64,000 bases of DNA from Telmatactis stephensoni (Eukaryota; Cnidaria; Anthozoa; Actiniaria; Isophelliidae), in the NCBI GenBank assembly GCA_029948255.1, contig JALIZF010001770.1:465001-529000 (forward strand), given 5' to 3'. The notes beneath the pieces were generated by a model that saw nothing but the letters and a program-made list of their open reading frames with translations, searched no databases and was not told the DNA's origin. Shown here one piece after another: positions 10,870 to 21,951 of the stretch. The translations under genes were made by a program, and so were the position numbers. How positions within the stretch are numbered: the stretch's first letter is position 1; every line of letters starts with the position of its first letter.

Positions 10870-11205
10870 TTTGAATTAAGAAAATTGATATGTTTTCATT
10901 GTAATCTAGAAAAGCTTCGGCTAGCTTGAGATTTGAGATAGAGGTTGAGATTTTTAAGCCCTCTATTTTATCTTTAAAATCATAATGTTATTATATTAGA
11001 ATGATTTTCATAAACTCGCGAAACAGAGTGACTGTCACTATATGGTGTGTGTGTGGTGGGGGGAGGGCTAATGTATTGAAATATATGGAGTAAATCTATT
11101 TGTAGTATCACATAAGATGTGCAATACATATGTAAAATCAAGATGTTTGTGCTAGATCCCCCAGGCTACTTTTATAGTTATTGTTACCTGCTGCTACTGG
11201 AAAGT

Positions 11206-12167
11206 TTATGCTTTGGGATCCACTGTAGTGCAGCGTCTTTGGAGCTTTAGTTGCAATAACGCCATTGACACATTCATTCGCCTGACTAGAGCCACAATTT
11301 GTTTCTTTATCCACTCGTTGGTTTTGAAAGGATTCAGGGCATCGTCTATTGCTGCTCTTAAATTATCATCGGAGAGTGGCTTACCGCCGGGAAGATCTTT
11401 GAAATGATGACTTGCTGGGCTTTCTTTGGCCATGCACCAACTGGAGTCGCATTTGGTGTGGTCTCCAAATGCGTGGCAAACCAAGGACTCGAGGCCACGT
11501 TTTAGTTCCTTCGGCTGGCCCTGGTGTTTGGCAACGCAATAAACAAATAGCTTTTGTATGTAGCTAATGACAACTGGAGTCAGCCCTTTCACTGATTTTT
11601 GTAAAGCATAAAGTCGACTTCCCAGTGTTCTACTGGCGTGGTTCCTGTCGGTTCTCTTGTTGGTTTCGTAGTTCACCCTGTAGTTGATGTGGGATTCTGT
11701 CGTAGAGTCTTCGTCAGCAGTGTAGGATTTATATTTCAAACCATATTTTGGGGCATCGCAGAAGCATTCTACTGCGATGTCAGCCTCCATAGATTTCGAA
11801 GAACCATCATGATTCTTCCGGCAATCATGAGCTTTGTTTTCTCCAGAACCAGTATCATTAGTTTTGCATACGCGACAACGAGTGGACTTCACACGGTAGT
11901 CGATGACTTTACCAGAGGATTCACCGATAATAGTTCCAAATCCTGATAGGGAGTTTCGGGCTTTGCCTCGTTTTTGCCACGCCCCGTCGTACGATACCGA
12001 AATCATGACATCTTCTCCATCCTTTTCCCCACTATTCTTTTCCTCCTCTCTAAACTTTTTCAAGCTTTCCTGGCATGTAGCTTCAACAGCCAATCCAACT
12101 TCTCGCTCCCGCTTTTTAAAAGTATTGTTACTCAGATTCCCAACACCCAGAATTGAGAGAACACCAT
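11206..12167 (-). pseudogene. Kolobok/Mutator-like transposase, central segment
   Basis: The open frame reads FKKREREVGLAVEA, then VMISVSYDGAWQKRG and SGFGTIIGESSGKVIDYRV followed by a Cys-rich piece (RCRVC). This is the D-G-x-W-x-K-R-G core with the first catalytic aspartate seen in the Mutator-like transposase domain family. CHAFGDHTKC and SSWC form a later Cys/His cluster. The upstream end is cut by the palindromic MITE at 12170. Near 11255 the family-like continuation (LHYSGSQSINFPVAAG) appears in another frame and leads into a splice donor near 11185, so there is a one-base frameshift before the exonuclease exon. The product is therefore interrupted twice in this copy. Confidence 0.75.
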
Positions 12168-12169
12168 TA

Positions 12170-12559
12170 GCCACTTTAGATACGAGTGGAGGACTGGGAA
12201 CGAGTTTTTAGAATTAATCTAATTAAGAAATGAACCACATCACAAGAAAGAGCATATCGTAAATATTGAGTTTCAGGATTTTGATAGGGTTTGGATTATT
12301 ACCCAATGATTTGCAGGTATTTAAAAATTGCAAAAATTACAAAGAAATGTATGTTTACTAGGGACAGGTGTCCCTAGTTAACATACATTTCTTTGTATTT
12401 TTTACAGTTTTTGAATGTCTGCAGATCATTTAATACTTATCCAAACTTTGTCTTTATCCAAACTATTTACGATATGCTCTTTCTTGTGATGGGGTTCATT
12501 TCTTAATTAGATTAATTCTCAAAACTCGTTCTCAGTCCTCCACTCGTTTCTAAAGTGGC
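12170..12559. mobile_element. 390-bp palindromic MITE inserted in the transposase gene
   Basis: The two arms of about 195 bp are near-perfect reverse complements. They start GCCACTTTAGA(T/A)ACGAG at 12170, end at 12559, and meet at a two-base loop in ACTAGGGACA-GG-TGTCCCTAGT near 12369. TA flanks both ends (12168-12169 and 12560-12561), consistent with a TA target duplication of the Tc1/mariner kind. It carries no gene. It separates the two halves of the transposase, so it inserted after the Kolobok element was assembled. Confidence 0.8.
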
Positions 12560-12561
12560 TA

Positions 12562-13117
12562 ATTGAGATGCGTCAAGCCCTGGCCAGTGTGAAGTGCTGA
12601 CAAGGCTGCTTGTGTGTTTAACGATGGGGTGCTTGGTCCACGAGTTCCAGTTCTGTGAGTTTTGTATGGCTTTTACAGTACATTCTTTTTTGCACCCAGT
12701 ACATCTCAATTGGAATATTACACCAAGACCAACTTGAATAGGTGGTTTAACGATATTGAGGATGGATAAGGGACCTTGGTGACAGTGAGAACATTGGCGT
12801 AGACCATCAAGTAGTAACTTCAGGTTTATGATATAATTTTCGTCCAGGTTGGCATCAAACTGAGCCCGTCTACTTCTGGTTGATTGTGGGATGCGCAGAA
12901 CTTGTGTACTCTGAGCATTCTTTCCAGCTAGCCATCGCTTTTGTCTTAGAGACCTTAGTTTCTCCCTCCTGTACTGCAGAAGTTGAGACTTTCTGGTTCG
13001 TTGCATACGAGTCTTGCACCCTTCGACTGTATTTTTAAGCCAGTTTGTTTGAAGATTAAAGTTGTTATTTAAAAGATTTTGCCTAAGTCGAACTTTTCTA
13101 TTACTCACTGCAGGCAT
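12562..13117 (-). pseudogene. Kolobok/Mutator-like transposase, N-terminal segment
   Basis: About 185 codons from the methionine at 13117 (MPAVSNRKVRLRQNLL). The start is rich in Arg/Lys/Gln (LQYRREKLRSLRQKRW), suiting DNA binding. A two-part zinc cluster follows: CSHCHQGPLS with LRCTGCKKEC. The segment ends at DASQL, where the palindromic MITE begins; the frame on the far side differs from this one after the MITE and one TA are removed, so the gene is broken. Confidence 0.7.
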
Positions 13118-13293
13118 TTTGAATCAAAGTGAAATGGGACTAATTTGTGTACCATGATATGAATTGTTTAATCAAATTGTCACGAAAGAATGTACTATAT
13201 AACACATAACCACACTTGTAACCATAACATCTCATTTATAATCTTGAAAATGAATAAGATCAAGGTTTAACTTCTTTGAATAGTCAACTCTTC

Positions 13294-14350
13294 CTCAGTT
13301 GGTCATAAAGTATTGTTGAGTTTTCTAAAAATGATTTACTTCTATATATAGTGTCACTAAATATGTGACGTTCTCGGTTCTATCAAAATATTGAAACAAT
13401 TATTCGTATACTCTTCAATTTTCATTATTTTATGGCAAAGAATATAGAGTAATGTGTGTTCTTTATTAGTTGATTATTTAAGTTTGTCCCGTGATGAAAC
13501 CAATTGCAAAGAAGCTCAAATCCCAATCTCTCTTCCATTCGATCCTTTGTACCGGAAGTGGTGTTCGACTCAAACCCGTCACGAAGTATTGTGTCGTGAC
13601 AATTGCAGTGTAGCACAAATTTGCATAACCATCGACCGTGAACAGCACAAAATATGAGCGTCGTTATATAGCCAACTTCAGAATTTTTTTTGACCGCGTT
13701 AGAACGCATCAATCAAAATGAAACAATTAAATAGAATTCCTTAATATTTGAAAAATAGATTACCGAATTTATAAGAATACCGTAGGCGTCGTTTTTTTTC
13801 TTTCTAGAATAGCGCTTGAATTGGAGGTTGTCTCAATTTGGCAAGCACAAGTCACCTCGGAAGAAAAATTAATTCTCAAAACTGAACACGAACTATTCCT
13901 CCAAACTCAGCACACTTTAAAACAAATAAGTACAAGATACGTTTAGGCTTTATTTGAAAGCATTTCATCCAGTAATTTTAAGTCAGAATAAGCAATTCTT
14001 TGCAACCTCCAAAATGGCGCGTAAAATCTGTTCCTGCGATTTACTCAAAATCAAACATACAGATTTTAATTCTTGTATATTTTGAGGGACTAATGTCGTA
14101 GTTTAACGTGCTGGTATTCTCTTTTCTTAATCTGATCAGGATCGCTTAAAATTCGAGCTCGACTGATTTCAAAATTTCTTGTTTATCGTTGCCATAGTAA
14201 CGTAATCTGGACTGATATGTGTATCATTATAAACTTCAAACTAAGACTGACAAGTGATGTAAGCATCATTTCAATCGAACTTCTGGAAGTTTGTGAAAAA
14301 GTCATTTCAAAATGTCTGGTATGGCTATCCAAAAACTATAGAGATCCACC
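13294..14350 (-). repeat. Right terminal inverted repeat of the Kolobok-type element
   Basis: Mirror of 8447-9510. It includes a short poly-T/poly-A difference and a four-base difference near 14283 (CTTCTGGAAG against CTTTCAATGGAAG on the left). It lies upstream of the transposase, so it probably carries the promoter. Confidence 0.9.
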
Positions 14351-14354
14351 TTAA

Positions 14355-14859
14355 GGATGTTGGTCTCACATGAGGAAACTAAAGGAGGATCATGGCTTGC
14401 CTCATGGTTACGCAAACATTTACCATTATGAGCAAATGTCTTTTGACATCCAGGATATCTGCATTTGTAACGTGCGCCTGATTTGAGCTCCCTCTCTTTC
14501 TGTTCCAAGCATTTTGCTGATTCTTCCATGCTTTTATTCCTTGACTTGTCCACCACAAACGTATCAATAACAAGGGAAGCTATCTTGTGTAGAAAATCTT
14601 TCTTATCCTGTTTCGATAACTCTGGTTGTGGACGCTCAAATTTAGTTGGCTTATGGTCATCCAAGGAGCTCATACCAAGCATTTTCAGAGCTGCTGCTAT
14701 TACTCTTGATTCAACTTCAAGGACAAAGAATCTTTGGCATAGATTGGCTGCTACACTAACATCACCTTTCATGTTCCTCCTATTGATAAGGTTACGATCA
14801 CTGTACAGTGTACACTTGTCACCAGAGGAAGAGATGTTGTATAAGTTGGAAAAAGCAAC
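14355..14859 (-). pseudogene. DUF6589-type gene, upstream exon with C2H2-like finger, right of the Kolobok insertion
   Basis: The exon starts after a splice acceptor (ATTGCAG, plus 14860-14866) and is open on the minus strand to the TTAA at 14351-14354. It reads VAFSNLYNISSSGDKCTLY, CQRFFVLEVESRVIAAAL, then a classical C2H2 zinc finger (CRYPGCQKTFAHNGKCLRNHEASH). It stops where the transposon starts and continues in frame on the other side at 8446. A C2H2 finger just before the conserved EYG...EGDG region is a usual layout for DUF6589-type proteins. Upstream exons are not found before the mobile elements that begin at 15421. Confidence 0.75.
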
Positions 14860-15420
14860 CTGCAATGGATAATGATAAAAAATAAATAAATGATAATAAA
14901 TAATAAAAAGATTCTAAAATATATTTATTGCAAATAATAGTTTTACTTCCAGCTGATAAAGTTTTGGTATGAAAGAGAAACAAAGGACACAAATCAAAGT
15001 GCCATAGAAAAACAAAATTTCTGCTGTTTTTGTGCCATGACCATTTTGTTCTGCTCTACAATCACAGCACTGCACAGCAAAACCATTTTGTGTGCATTAA
15101 AGTCAAAAATAAAACATGAGTATTTGAAAGTTGTTTAAAGATATTGTCCGTACATGTCACAGTAATTAAAATGGTTGGTTTGAGTTGAACAACAGTTGCA
15201 GTGTTACTGTAATTATATCCATTTTAGGTCAACAGTGAATCATGCAATGTAATTGGTTGGAAATGATGCAATTTGGACTGAAATCATGAATATGTGTGAT
15301 TAACAAATTGTACTATTACAAATTGTACTATCATTATTATACAGTTTTGTAATCACTTATATGTTAGACCAAATTACACTGCACTTACTAATTTGATTTA
15401 TTGAAGGCTAAATATATATA
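14860..15420. other. AT-rich intron/intergenic stretch
   Basis: No coding frame, RNA gene or clear repeat is visible. It should be the intron upstream of the DUF6589-type exon at 14355-14859, whose next exon is missing in this window. Confidence 0.4.
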
Positions 15421-15561
15421 TGAGGAATGTGCACATAAAAGGCATTCTAAAGGATTCTGTGTGTATCCAACAGCAATTGACTGCAAACAAGTCCACATTT
15501 CAGCAATTCTAGAACAAAGGGATCTTAGCAAAGAAGAGCCTTTTTATGTGCTCGAGCCTCA
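15421..15561. mobile_element. 141-bp MITE sharing termini with the outer element
   Basis: Inverted ends TGAGG..TG(T/A)GCACATAAAA.GGC (15421) and the mirror ending GCCTCA (15561), bounded on both sides by TATATA (15415-15420 and 15562-15567). The terminal pattern TGAGGNNTGNNCACNNAAAAGG is also that of the large element that starts immediately after the second TATATA at 15568. I read it as a non-autonomous relative of that element. Confidence 0.65.
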
Positions 15562-15567
15562 TATATA

Positions 15568-15860
15568 TGAGGAGTGATCACTTAAAAGGGGTCTTAAAGG
15601 TTGACCATAAGATAGGCTGTAACGCACGGTGTGCAAGTCGACCCCGTTTTGGCATTCTCTGCGCTACAATCATAGCTGGTCCAAGGAAAAACACTGTACG
15701 CGTCCAAACATGCATCCCATAATGCATTTCTTCCGCTGGATCAGATACAGCGGAAGAAAAGGATTATGGGCATCCATGAAAAATTTGGACAGCACCCGTC
15801 CCCTACTCAGAGGAGGGTCGACAGCCTTCCCGTAATGCATTGCATAGGTATCTATTTCAA
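15568..15860 (+). repeat. Left terminal region of the outer element, with internal hairpin
   Basis: Contains the terminal inverted repeat (15568-15600), a strong hairpin around TTCTTCCGCTG/CAGCGGAAGAA (15725-15760) extended by outer arms (CATCCCATAATGCAT against ATTATGGGCAT), and the inner inverted block (15798-15845) shared with 51776-51830. The spacing of the blocks differs at the two ends: about 200 bp here, about 800 bp on the right. Confidence 0.7.
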
Positions 15861-16356
15861 GATGGCGGCGGGAACGGTGATTTACCACAGACCAGTGGTT
15901 TAAATAGACAAAACAATACAGGTAAGATCGAGATTTTATTTTTTCCCTTCTTTTTGAACAATAAAGAGGAGAAGTAACGTTTTAACTATCCAATTTGAGC
16001 TTTCTTCGTTAGTTTGAAATAGCGTGAGCGTTGTTAGGAGTGACAACTAATTCATCAAAATATATCTACCTTCAAACGTTCATATTTCATTATCGAAGTT
16101 GTTGTTTTTGATTTCAATGCATGACCTGTAAGGTCCTTGATATGCCAAATCAATATTCATGAAAGTACTCCAAGATACTCCAGTAATTTCATAGAAATCG
16201 GTGTGAAGAAAATGATACAAAATGGCGCGAATTACGCCGAAACAGTGACAAACACCTCGAAGATGGTGCATTATGTCCCTTGTTTCTCCCTTGTTTGTTT
16301 GCTATGTTTGTTTTGTTTGGATTTACTTCCATCGGATTATTGTTTTTTAGGGATAG

Positions 16357-16494
16357 ATGTACGGCAAAAGGCCTTGTTTGCCACAAGGCAATACGCCGTC
16401 AAAGCCAAGTCTGAAAAAAAGAAGAGACGGCTCACCAAAAGGACAACGGCTGTTTGTTCCTCCTAAGAAGGCAACTTTGAGTCCAAAAGCACAG
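16357..16494 (+). CDS. Candidate first exon of the outer transposase-like gene
   Basis: An ATG at 16357 opens 46 codons rich in Lys/Arg/Pro/Ser (MYGKRPCLPQGN, KPSLKKRRDGSPKGQ), ending at a splice donor (CACAG|GTTTTT, 16495). A basic nuclear-localisation-like leader fits a DNA-binding protein. The reading phase does not match the next exon at 16640 with the obvious acceptor, so this exon may be wrong, alternative or frameshifted. Confidence 0.35.
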
Positions 16495-16639
16495 GTTTTT
16501 GGAATTTTTTGCTTTGATTATGCTTTTGTTTCTTCGATAAGATATAGGGAATTGCAAATTATGATGACTAATTACTGAATGTTTCTGATCAATAAACATT
16601 TATAAATGTGACACCCACTGATTTGCTCTAGACTTTCAG

Positions 16640-19600
16640 AGATGTGTCAAGCCCTGTCAAACATCATAAATGGACATTTGAAGAAGAGAAGGCAGTTATT
16701 GAGTTTGTTGGTTGTGCAAAGATGGATAGGAAGTACTGGGATGGAGTTGAAAGAATGCCTGAATGGCCAGCATTCAGATACACAAATATATATTGGTCTG
16801 ATGCTGCTAAACATGTTCAAGCATCTACTGGATCTAATATTCTTCTAACAAGTGAGTAAATGGCTATTGAAAAAGATAATAATAATAATAATCACAATCA
16901 TAATCATAATCATAAATTTCTATAATAATAATAATTGGCTGCCACTGCACAGTCCATACCATGATGCTAATCAATGTTTACAATAATTATTTACAATACT
17001 TCTCATCAACATCGTATAACTACATCTTACATTAATGATGAAAGTAACACTACAATATGTAATTAATATAGTCCATTGCTTGATGGCCATTGGCTCAGGT
17101 GTGTTCACCTGGCCTTTTACAGGTCTTGTGTTTATTCATGCTGCGACTGTTTTGCCACCCTCCTTAATAGTGAAAATGCAGGTGGGGGAGCTGGTTTAGA
17201 CATTGACAACCCTCCATGTGGCATGAGGGTTAACTACAGAAGCAAGCATCAACCTAACCTGACTTGGAATATCCATTATGTTTCAGATAATAGAGTCGGA
17301 GGAAGAGCATTGAATGTCCTAAAGCCAAAGTTTATATCGCTAGGTTCTGCTGAGGAGCATTTCAAATTAACTTTAAGTGACTACATGGAAAACATGATTT
17401 TACAGCCTGGCTCTAGCCCCAAGACTTGCTCAAAAAGTGTACAAACAACTCTTATTGAACAAAGAGTAGTAGAATCTACAAACAACATTGAATTAGAAGA
17501 GCAGATAAATGTCAGTGAACCTGTACGACAAGCAATAAACATGTTGGCTCATGCAATTTCAGCAAAGACTATCATGGGGATCTTAGAATTTCTTATTTCT
17601 TTTCTTCAGAAGGATGATGATGCTATCTTGGCTACTCTATTATGGAAGAAATTATGTTTACGAAAAACCATAGACTCAAATTTTTTGCAGTTGTCTATAG
17701 AGGCAATGTTGGAATTACAGCGAGTGAAAAAATCTAATATACTTTACAAGCTAGCCTACTGTTTGGCAACCAAAAAACCAGGCACAAATGTTCCGTTGTT
17801 TCCAATGGACAGAATGCCATTTGGGTTAGTACAGTATCAAATTGAATTCTTCAGCTGTACTAACATTTCACAGGTGAGCTACATATAGCTATTGCGATTT
17901 GTCACGTCCTCGAAAACTGAAAGAAATCTTGTAAAATATTTTTCCAATAATATTTTTAAACTTGAAAATAATTAAAATTATATTTTTCTCAGAATCCAGT
18001 GGATGTGGATATAATAAAACAATTATTCCACTCAATCTCGTCGTACATGGCTAATAGCCGACTCGGCGCTGCGCGCCTCATCAGCTATGAGCTCATGTAC
18101 AACTCGATTTCGTGGAATAATTGTTAAATAGCCCTTTTGCCCTTAATATTAGATCAGAGTACCACCTGACTACCAGAGCTGGCATGAAACTTTATGTGCA
18201 GAGTTTCCTACTCGATTTAATCGCTTGTTTCGAGGACCAATGTGGAGTGGGATGCCACAAGATCAACAGAGACAGCCAATAACAGTAAGACATTTTAATA
18301 ATTAAATTTATACTTGAACCATAACAGATAGTTTCTGAACTTGATTCCCAAGGAAGTGTATAACATCCGTACTTCTTTTTTTAAGGCCAGAGTAAATGTT
18401 GCTGCTCCATCTACTAGAACCGTTGAAAGAGTCACAGCTGCATCAGATTACAGTAATAAACCAGCAATACAGGTTAGTATCACAATTCCCCAATCACCTT
18501 TTTTTACACTGTTTGTCAATCATTTTGCTATAAAGTTACTGAGTTCAAGTTCTACATTTTCAGAGAGTATTTTTTTCAAAAGTGTCGCTGTCAATATTAT
18601 GTAGCAATGCTTGTGTGAGCTAATTATGTATCTGCACCTGTGAACTAATCAGGATTTTCTCAATAGCTTCTGGTCGTAGATAGCAAACTGATTATTGTTT
18701 TGTATTTAAGCCTTCTCACTGCTGCAAATGTAATTTTTTTCAGATTGAAGCCTTGAAACAATTAAAAGAAACAAATCCCCAAGGAAGATTTTGGATCAAA
18801 GCTGATGCTTTTGATGTAAAACCTGCTCTCCAAGAATCTGTCAAAGGAGTTTGGAATGGAGATGTTGATCTGGGAGATCAAAGGCTGGAAAGTCTTTGTA
18901 AAGAGTATGATGATAGGAGAATGTCTTTTACAAACATTTGTTACGCAAGCAAACCAAGACATTTCATGGAGGTTGGCTTAAAGAAAATAATTAATCAACT
19001 CATTGAGGATACAACTTTCTTGACCAAGGGTTTAAAGGATGCAGATGAGGAGTACAGAAAAAAGTTTGAAAGTTCTAACACCTCAAAGAAGCTTCTGATG
19101 GAATTGTGCTGGGAGAGAGTGGAATACAATACACTCTTACAACAAAGTCAGGCTCTTAAAGCATATTTTGATGATTGTATGCACTTTCTTGACCCTTGTA
19201 ACCCTAGAATTGTTGAATTAGCTAGAGAATTTAGGTACAAAAAAGAGGATGTGTACAAGTACCTTAGGAATCTATTCATTAAAAAGAGACAGCCAGCTGC
19301 AACTCATGTCATGATAGTAATGACATCTGACGAACAAAGAAAGACAAAGCCATACTGCCAACCAGTACAGTACATCCCCTACTATTCCCTAAAAGATCAA
19401 TACATGCGTGATATTACCACTAAGTTAAAGCAGCAGATGATAGCACTCGGATTAAAGCCAGTAGGTGTGCAAGAACTATTTATAAGCAAAGTATATCTCA
19501 TTAATATTAAACAGGTTTTAATATCTATATTTTATTTTAATCTTAGGCTGTGTAACAGATGGAGAATTTAACTCTCTCCGAACACAGGGAGAACAGCGTC

Positions 19601-21951
19601 CTGTTCATCTATGGCAGATTATACATGACGCAAAGGAAAGTGTAAGCAGACAAAGGAGACAGACTCTTCTGAAGATGCTTATGAAAATTGGAGGTGAATT
19701 TATTTATTGTTTATTCCTAAAGTCAAAATGAAGATCTTTCTAATAAAGCTTGCAATTCTCAGAGAAACTATTCGATGAAGTTAGTCAATTCACCTTGAGC
19801 TTTGATCCTACAGGGTCTTAAAAAGGATCCTTGAAAATCTTGTTTTTTGAATAAATCCAAAGAACAAATTTACATACATGTACCCGTCCTAACTCAAACT
19901 CACTCTCCCCCCCCCCCCCCCCCCCAATTAGTTTCCATTCACCACTCTTCTCATAATCTTTTAGCTATCTTACTCTAATTTATGGATGGATAACATGAGA
20001 CTTTATAATGTTTATGCATGGATTAATTAAGATCCTAACATGATCCCTTAGGATCTTGTGCAACATCTTATAGGATTCAACAGAATCTTATGCAAGGTCC
20101 TGCTCAGGAAAATATTTTAGTATCCTATCTGGATCCTGTACCGCAAAGGAATATTGACACTAAGCTTTTATTCTATACATGGATTCCTAGATAGTCTACC
20201 CTTATACTAACCCTAAGTCTAACCCCAAAGCACAGTACTTGAAAGTTATTCAAACTCAGCAACTGGCACAATATAGTTGTTTCTTTGATAGGCTTGAAAT
20301 GTGTCACATTTTTGCATTTACTAACTTTTTATATGCTTAATTTTTAGAAGATGCAAATGGGAAACCCCTTACAGAGACTCAAGATGTTGCTGTGCCCAGT
20401 TAAGTAGTGAATGATATTCATAATTTAATTCACAATGGTTCTTCCTTAGAAGAAGCTGTTTCTCAAATACGAAGCAGCCTGGTTCCTGTTGGTTACAATC
20501 CCTACCCTTTTAGGTCTAACACACAAGAAAGCTTTTTAGACAAACTCAGATCTTTGGTTGCAACACTCGGGTTCAGGCATGCTGTCCAAACTTATAAAGA
20601 AGAAGGTATAGATTTCTCCCTCTACATGTATATCCCTGAGTATGATGACCAAACTGGAGAGTACTTCCATGATAGAGAGGACCACAATCACATACTCAAA
20701 AGAATTTGGAAGCACACTCGAGAAGAGGGCCCCAGCGGTTTTAATCATCAAGGTCTAGATGAAGCTTTACTTGACCCAACAACAGGCGAGTTGAATGTTG
20801 TCTCAGGGTTTGTGCTACTCCTTGAAATCCTTCAAAACTCCTTGAATTTTATTTACTCCTTTTTATAATACAATGTCCAAAAATACTCGTTTCTGGTCGA
20901 CTTCATTAGGCCTGTTTTTTAAAACATGATTTGTCCAAGAATAGTCTCTCTGTATATACGGATTCTATATTAGAAAAAAATACTTTTGAGTCCTTGAATA
21001 CTCCTTATGTATTATGCAGGCATCCCAGCACAAACCCTGGAATGTCTGAAAAATGTATAATGTAGAGGAAGAGAGTGTGAAGGCAGCAGATGAAGGTCCA
21101 CTATGTGGATATGCTGCTCAGTGTAAAAATGCTACTTATCTATCACTTATTTATTCATAGGTTTAACACATGCTGCCCTTACCGGAGAACGCAAACAGTG
21201 TGTGGGGGATGCTGAAAGGATGATGTCCTTTTTTGTTGCAAAATTCTTGATGGAACATGGATATGAAGCTGAAGGAAAATTTATCGAAGTTGTGGCTGGC
21301 TGGCATGAGGCTGCTGATGGACGTGGGCTGGGAGAATTGGAGCGTTGTCGCAGAAATTACAAAATGCTGAATATGATTTTAGATGAATTGATGCCTTGGC
21401 ACAAAGTCAGTTATGACTTTTCAACCATAGACATAAATAGGTATGTGCCTTTCATATGCAAATGAACATAATGTATCAGGAATAATTAAGTCTTGTTAAG
21501 TATCCCAAGTTCTGTGAGATACTCCTGTCCTAGGGCAAGGCTTTTAGAATATATATGCATATGTACACAATACCTTATTATAGGAAATTAATGCTCCACG
21601 AAATTAACTTGAATTTCAAAAAATCGCGTCAGTAATTTAAAGTCGCACTAATTTTCACTACTTAAATTTCGTAGAGCGTTAATTTCCTATAATAAGGTAT
21701 ATCAGAAATGTCAAACAACATGAAAAAGTTTCAGTCACATTAACGTTTTGTGGTCTTTACTTTTTTCAAGGCCTTTCAAGGGGACCTTTGGGTTTTCAAG
21801 GGAAACGGTAGTGGCCATCACCACAAACATTGAGAGCATGGAATTCCGAAGGCGTGAAAGTAGTTACATCGGCTACGAGGAACATCCCAGAGCAGGGACA
21901 TCTGATGACGTAGAGGCTTTTATCTCTCTGCTACATCGCTTCCTAGGAAAC
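16640..21951 (+). CDS. Uncharacterised transposase-like protein, exons 2-10a (upstream of the nested insertion)
   Basis: Exons read from splice signals and phase: 16640-16851, 17182-17873, 18153-18284, 18386-18472, 18744-19464, 19547-19693, 20348-20785, 21161-21440 and 21771-21951. Every junction from exon 2 onward is in phase. The second exon starts with a Myb/SANT-like motif (HKWTFEEEKAVIEFV). Later landmarks are RGPMWSGMP, QPAATHVMIVMTSDEQR, VQYIPYYSLKDQY, VTDGEFNSLR, ALTGERKQCVGDAERM and AGTSDDVEAF. VTDGEF and SDDVEAF look like RNase H-fold acidic motifs, which would make this a DDE/D-type transposase; that is inference. One TAA (20401-20403) interrupts exon 8, and the intron after exon 8 uses a GC donor (CAG|GCGAGT). 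I cannot place the protein in a named superfamily. Confidence 0.7.
18019..18126. mobile_element. Foldback MITE in intron 3 of the outer gene
   Basis: Arms AACAATTATTCCACTCAATC (18019) and the mirror ending GTGGAATAATTGTT (about 18126), with inner arms around GTACATG/CATGTAC. Its left flank plus left arm (17950-18064) recurs at about 52838-52950, just outside the outer element. It lies 25 bp upstream of the exon at 18153. Confidence 0.65.
19907..19925 (+). repeat. Poly-C run of 19
   Basis: Homopolymer tract in an intron of the outer gene. Beyond it (19980-20160) the intron holds diverged GATCCT/AGGATC-rich sequence with no gene. Confidence 0.9.
21570..21700. mobile_element. Foldback MITE in intron 9 of the outer gene
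   Basis: Inverted ends ATACCTTATTATAGGAAATT (21570) and the mirror ending CTATAATAAGGTAT (21700), with arms of about 35 bp (also GCTC.ACGAAATT against AATTTCGTAGAGC). No coding content. Confidence 0.75.

Larger units (their letters stand above)
8447..14350 (-). mobile_element. Kolobok-type DNA transposon (5.9 kb), TTAA target duplication, 1.06-kb inverted repeats
   Basis: The element begins GGTGGATCTCTATAG at 8447 and ends with the reverse complement at 14350. It is flanked on both sides by TTAA (8443-8446 and 14351-14354). Long nearly identical terminal inverted repeats span 8447-9510 and 13294-14350. TTAA duplication with GG-starting termini is the Kolobok (and piggyBac) signature; the protein inside is not piggyBac-like. 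The single gene on the minus strand encodes a transposase followed by a DEDD exonuclease. Removing 8447-14350 plus one TTAA rejoins the DUF6589-type frame exactly. Near-identity of the inverted repeats suggests a fairly young insertion. Confidence 0.85.

Noticed and set aside
8447..14350. piggyBac element
   Set aside because: TTAA fits, but the protein has the DGAWQKRG-type core and a DnaQ-type exonuclease, not a piggyBac transposase.
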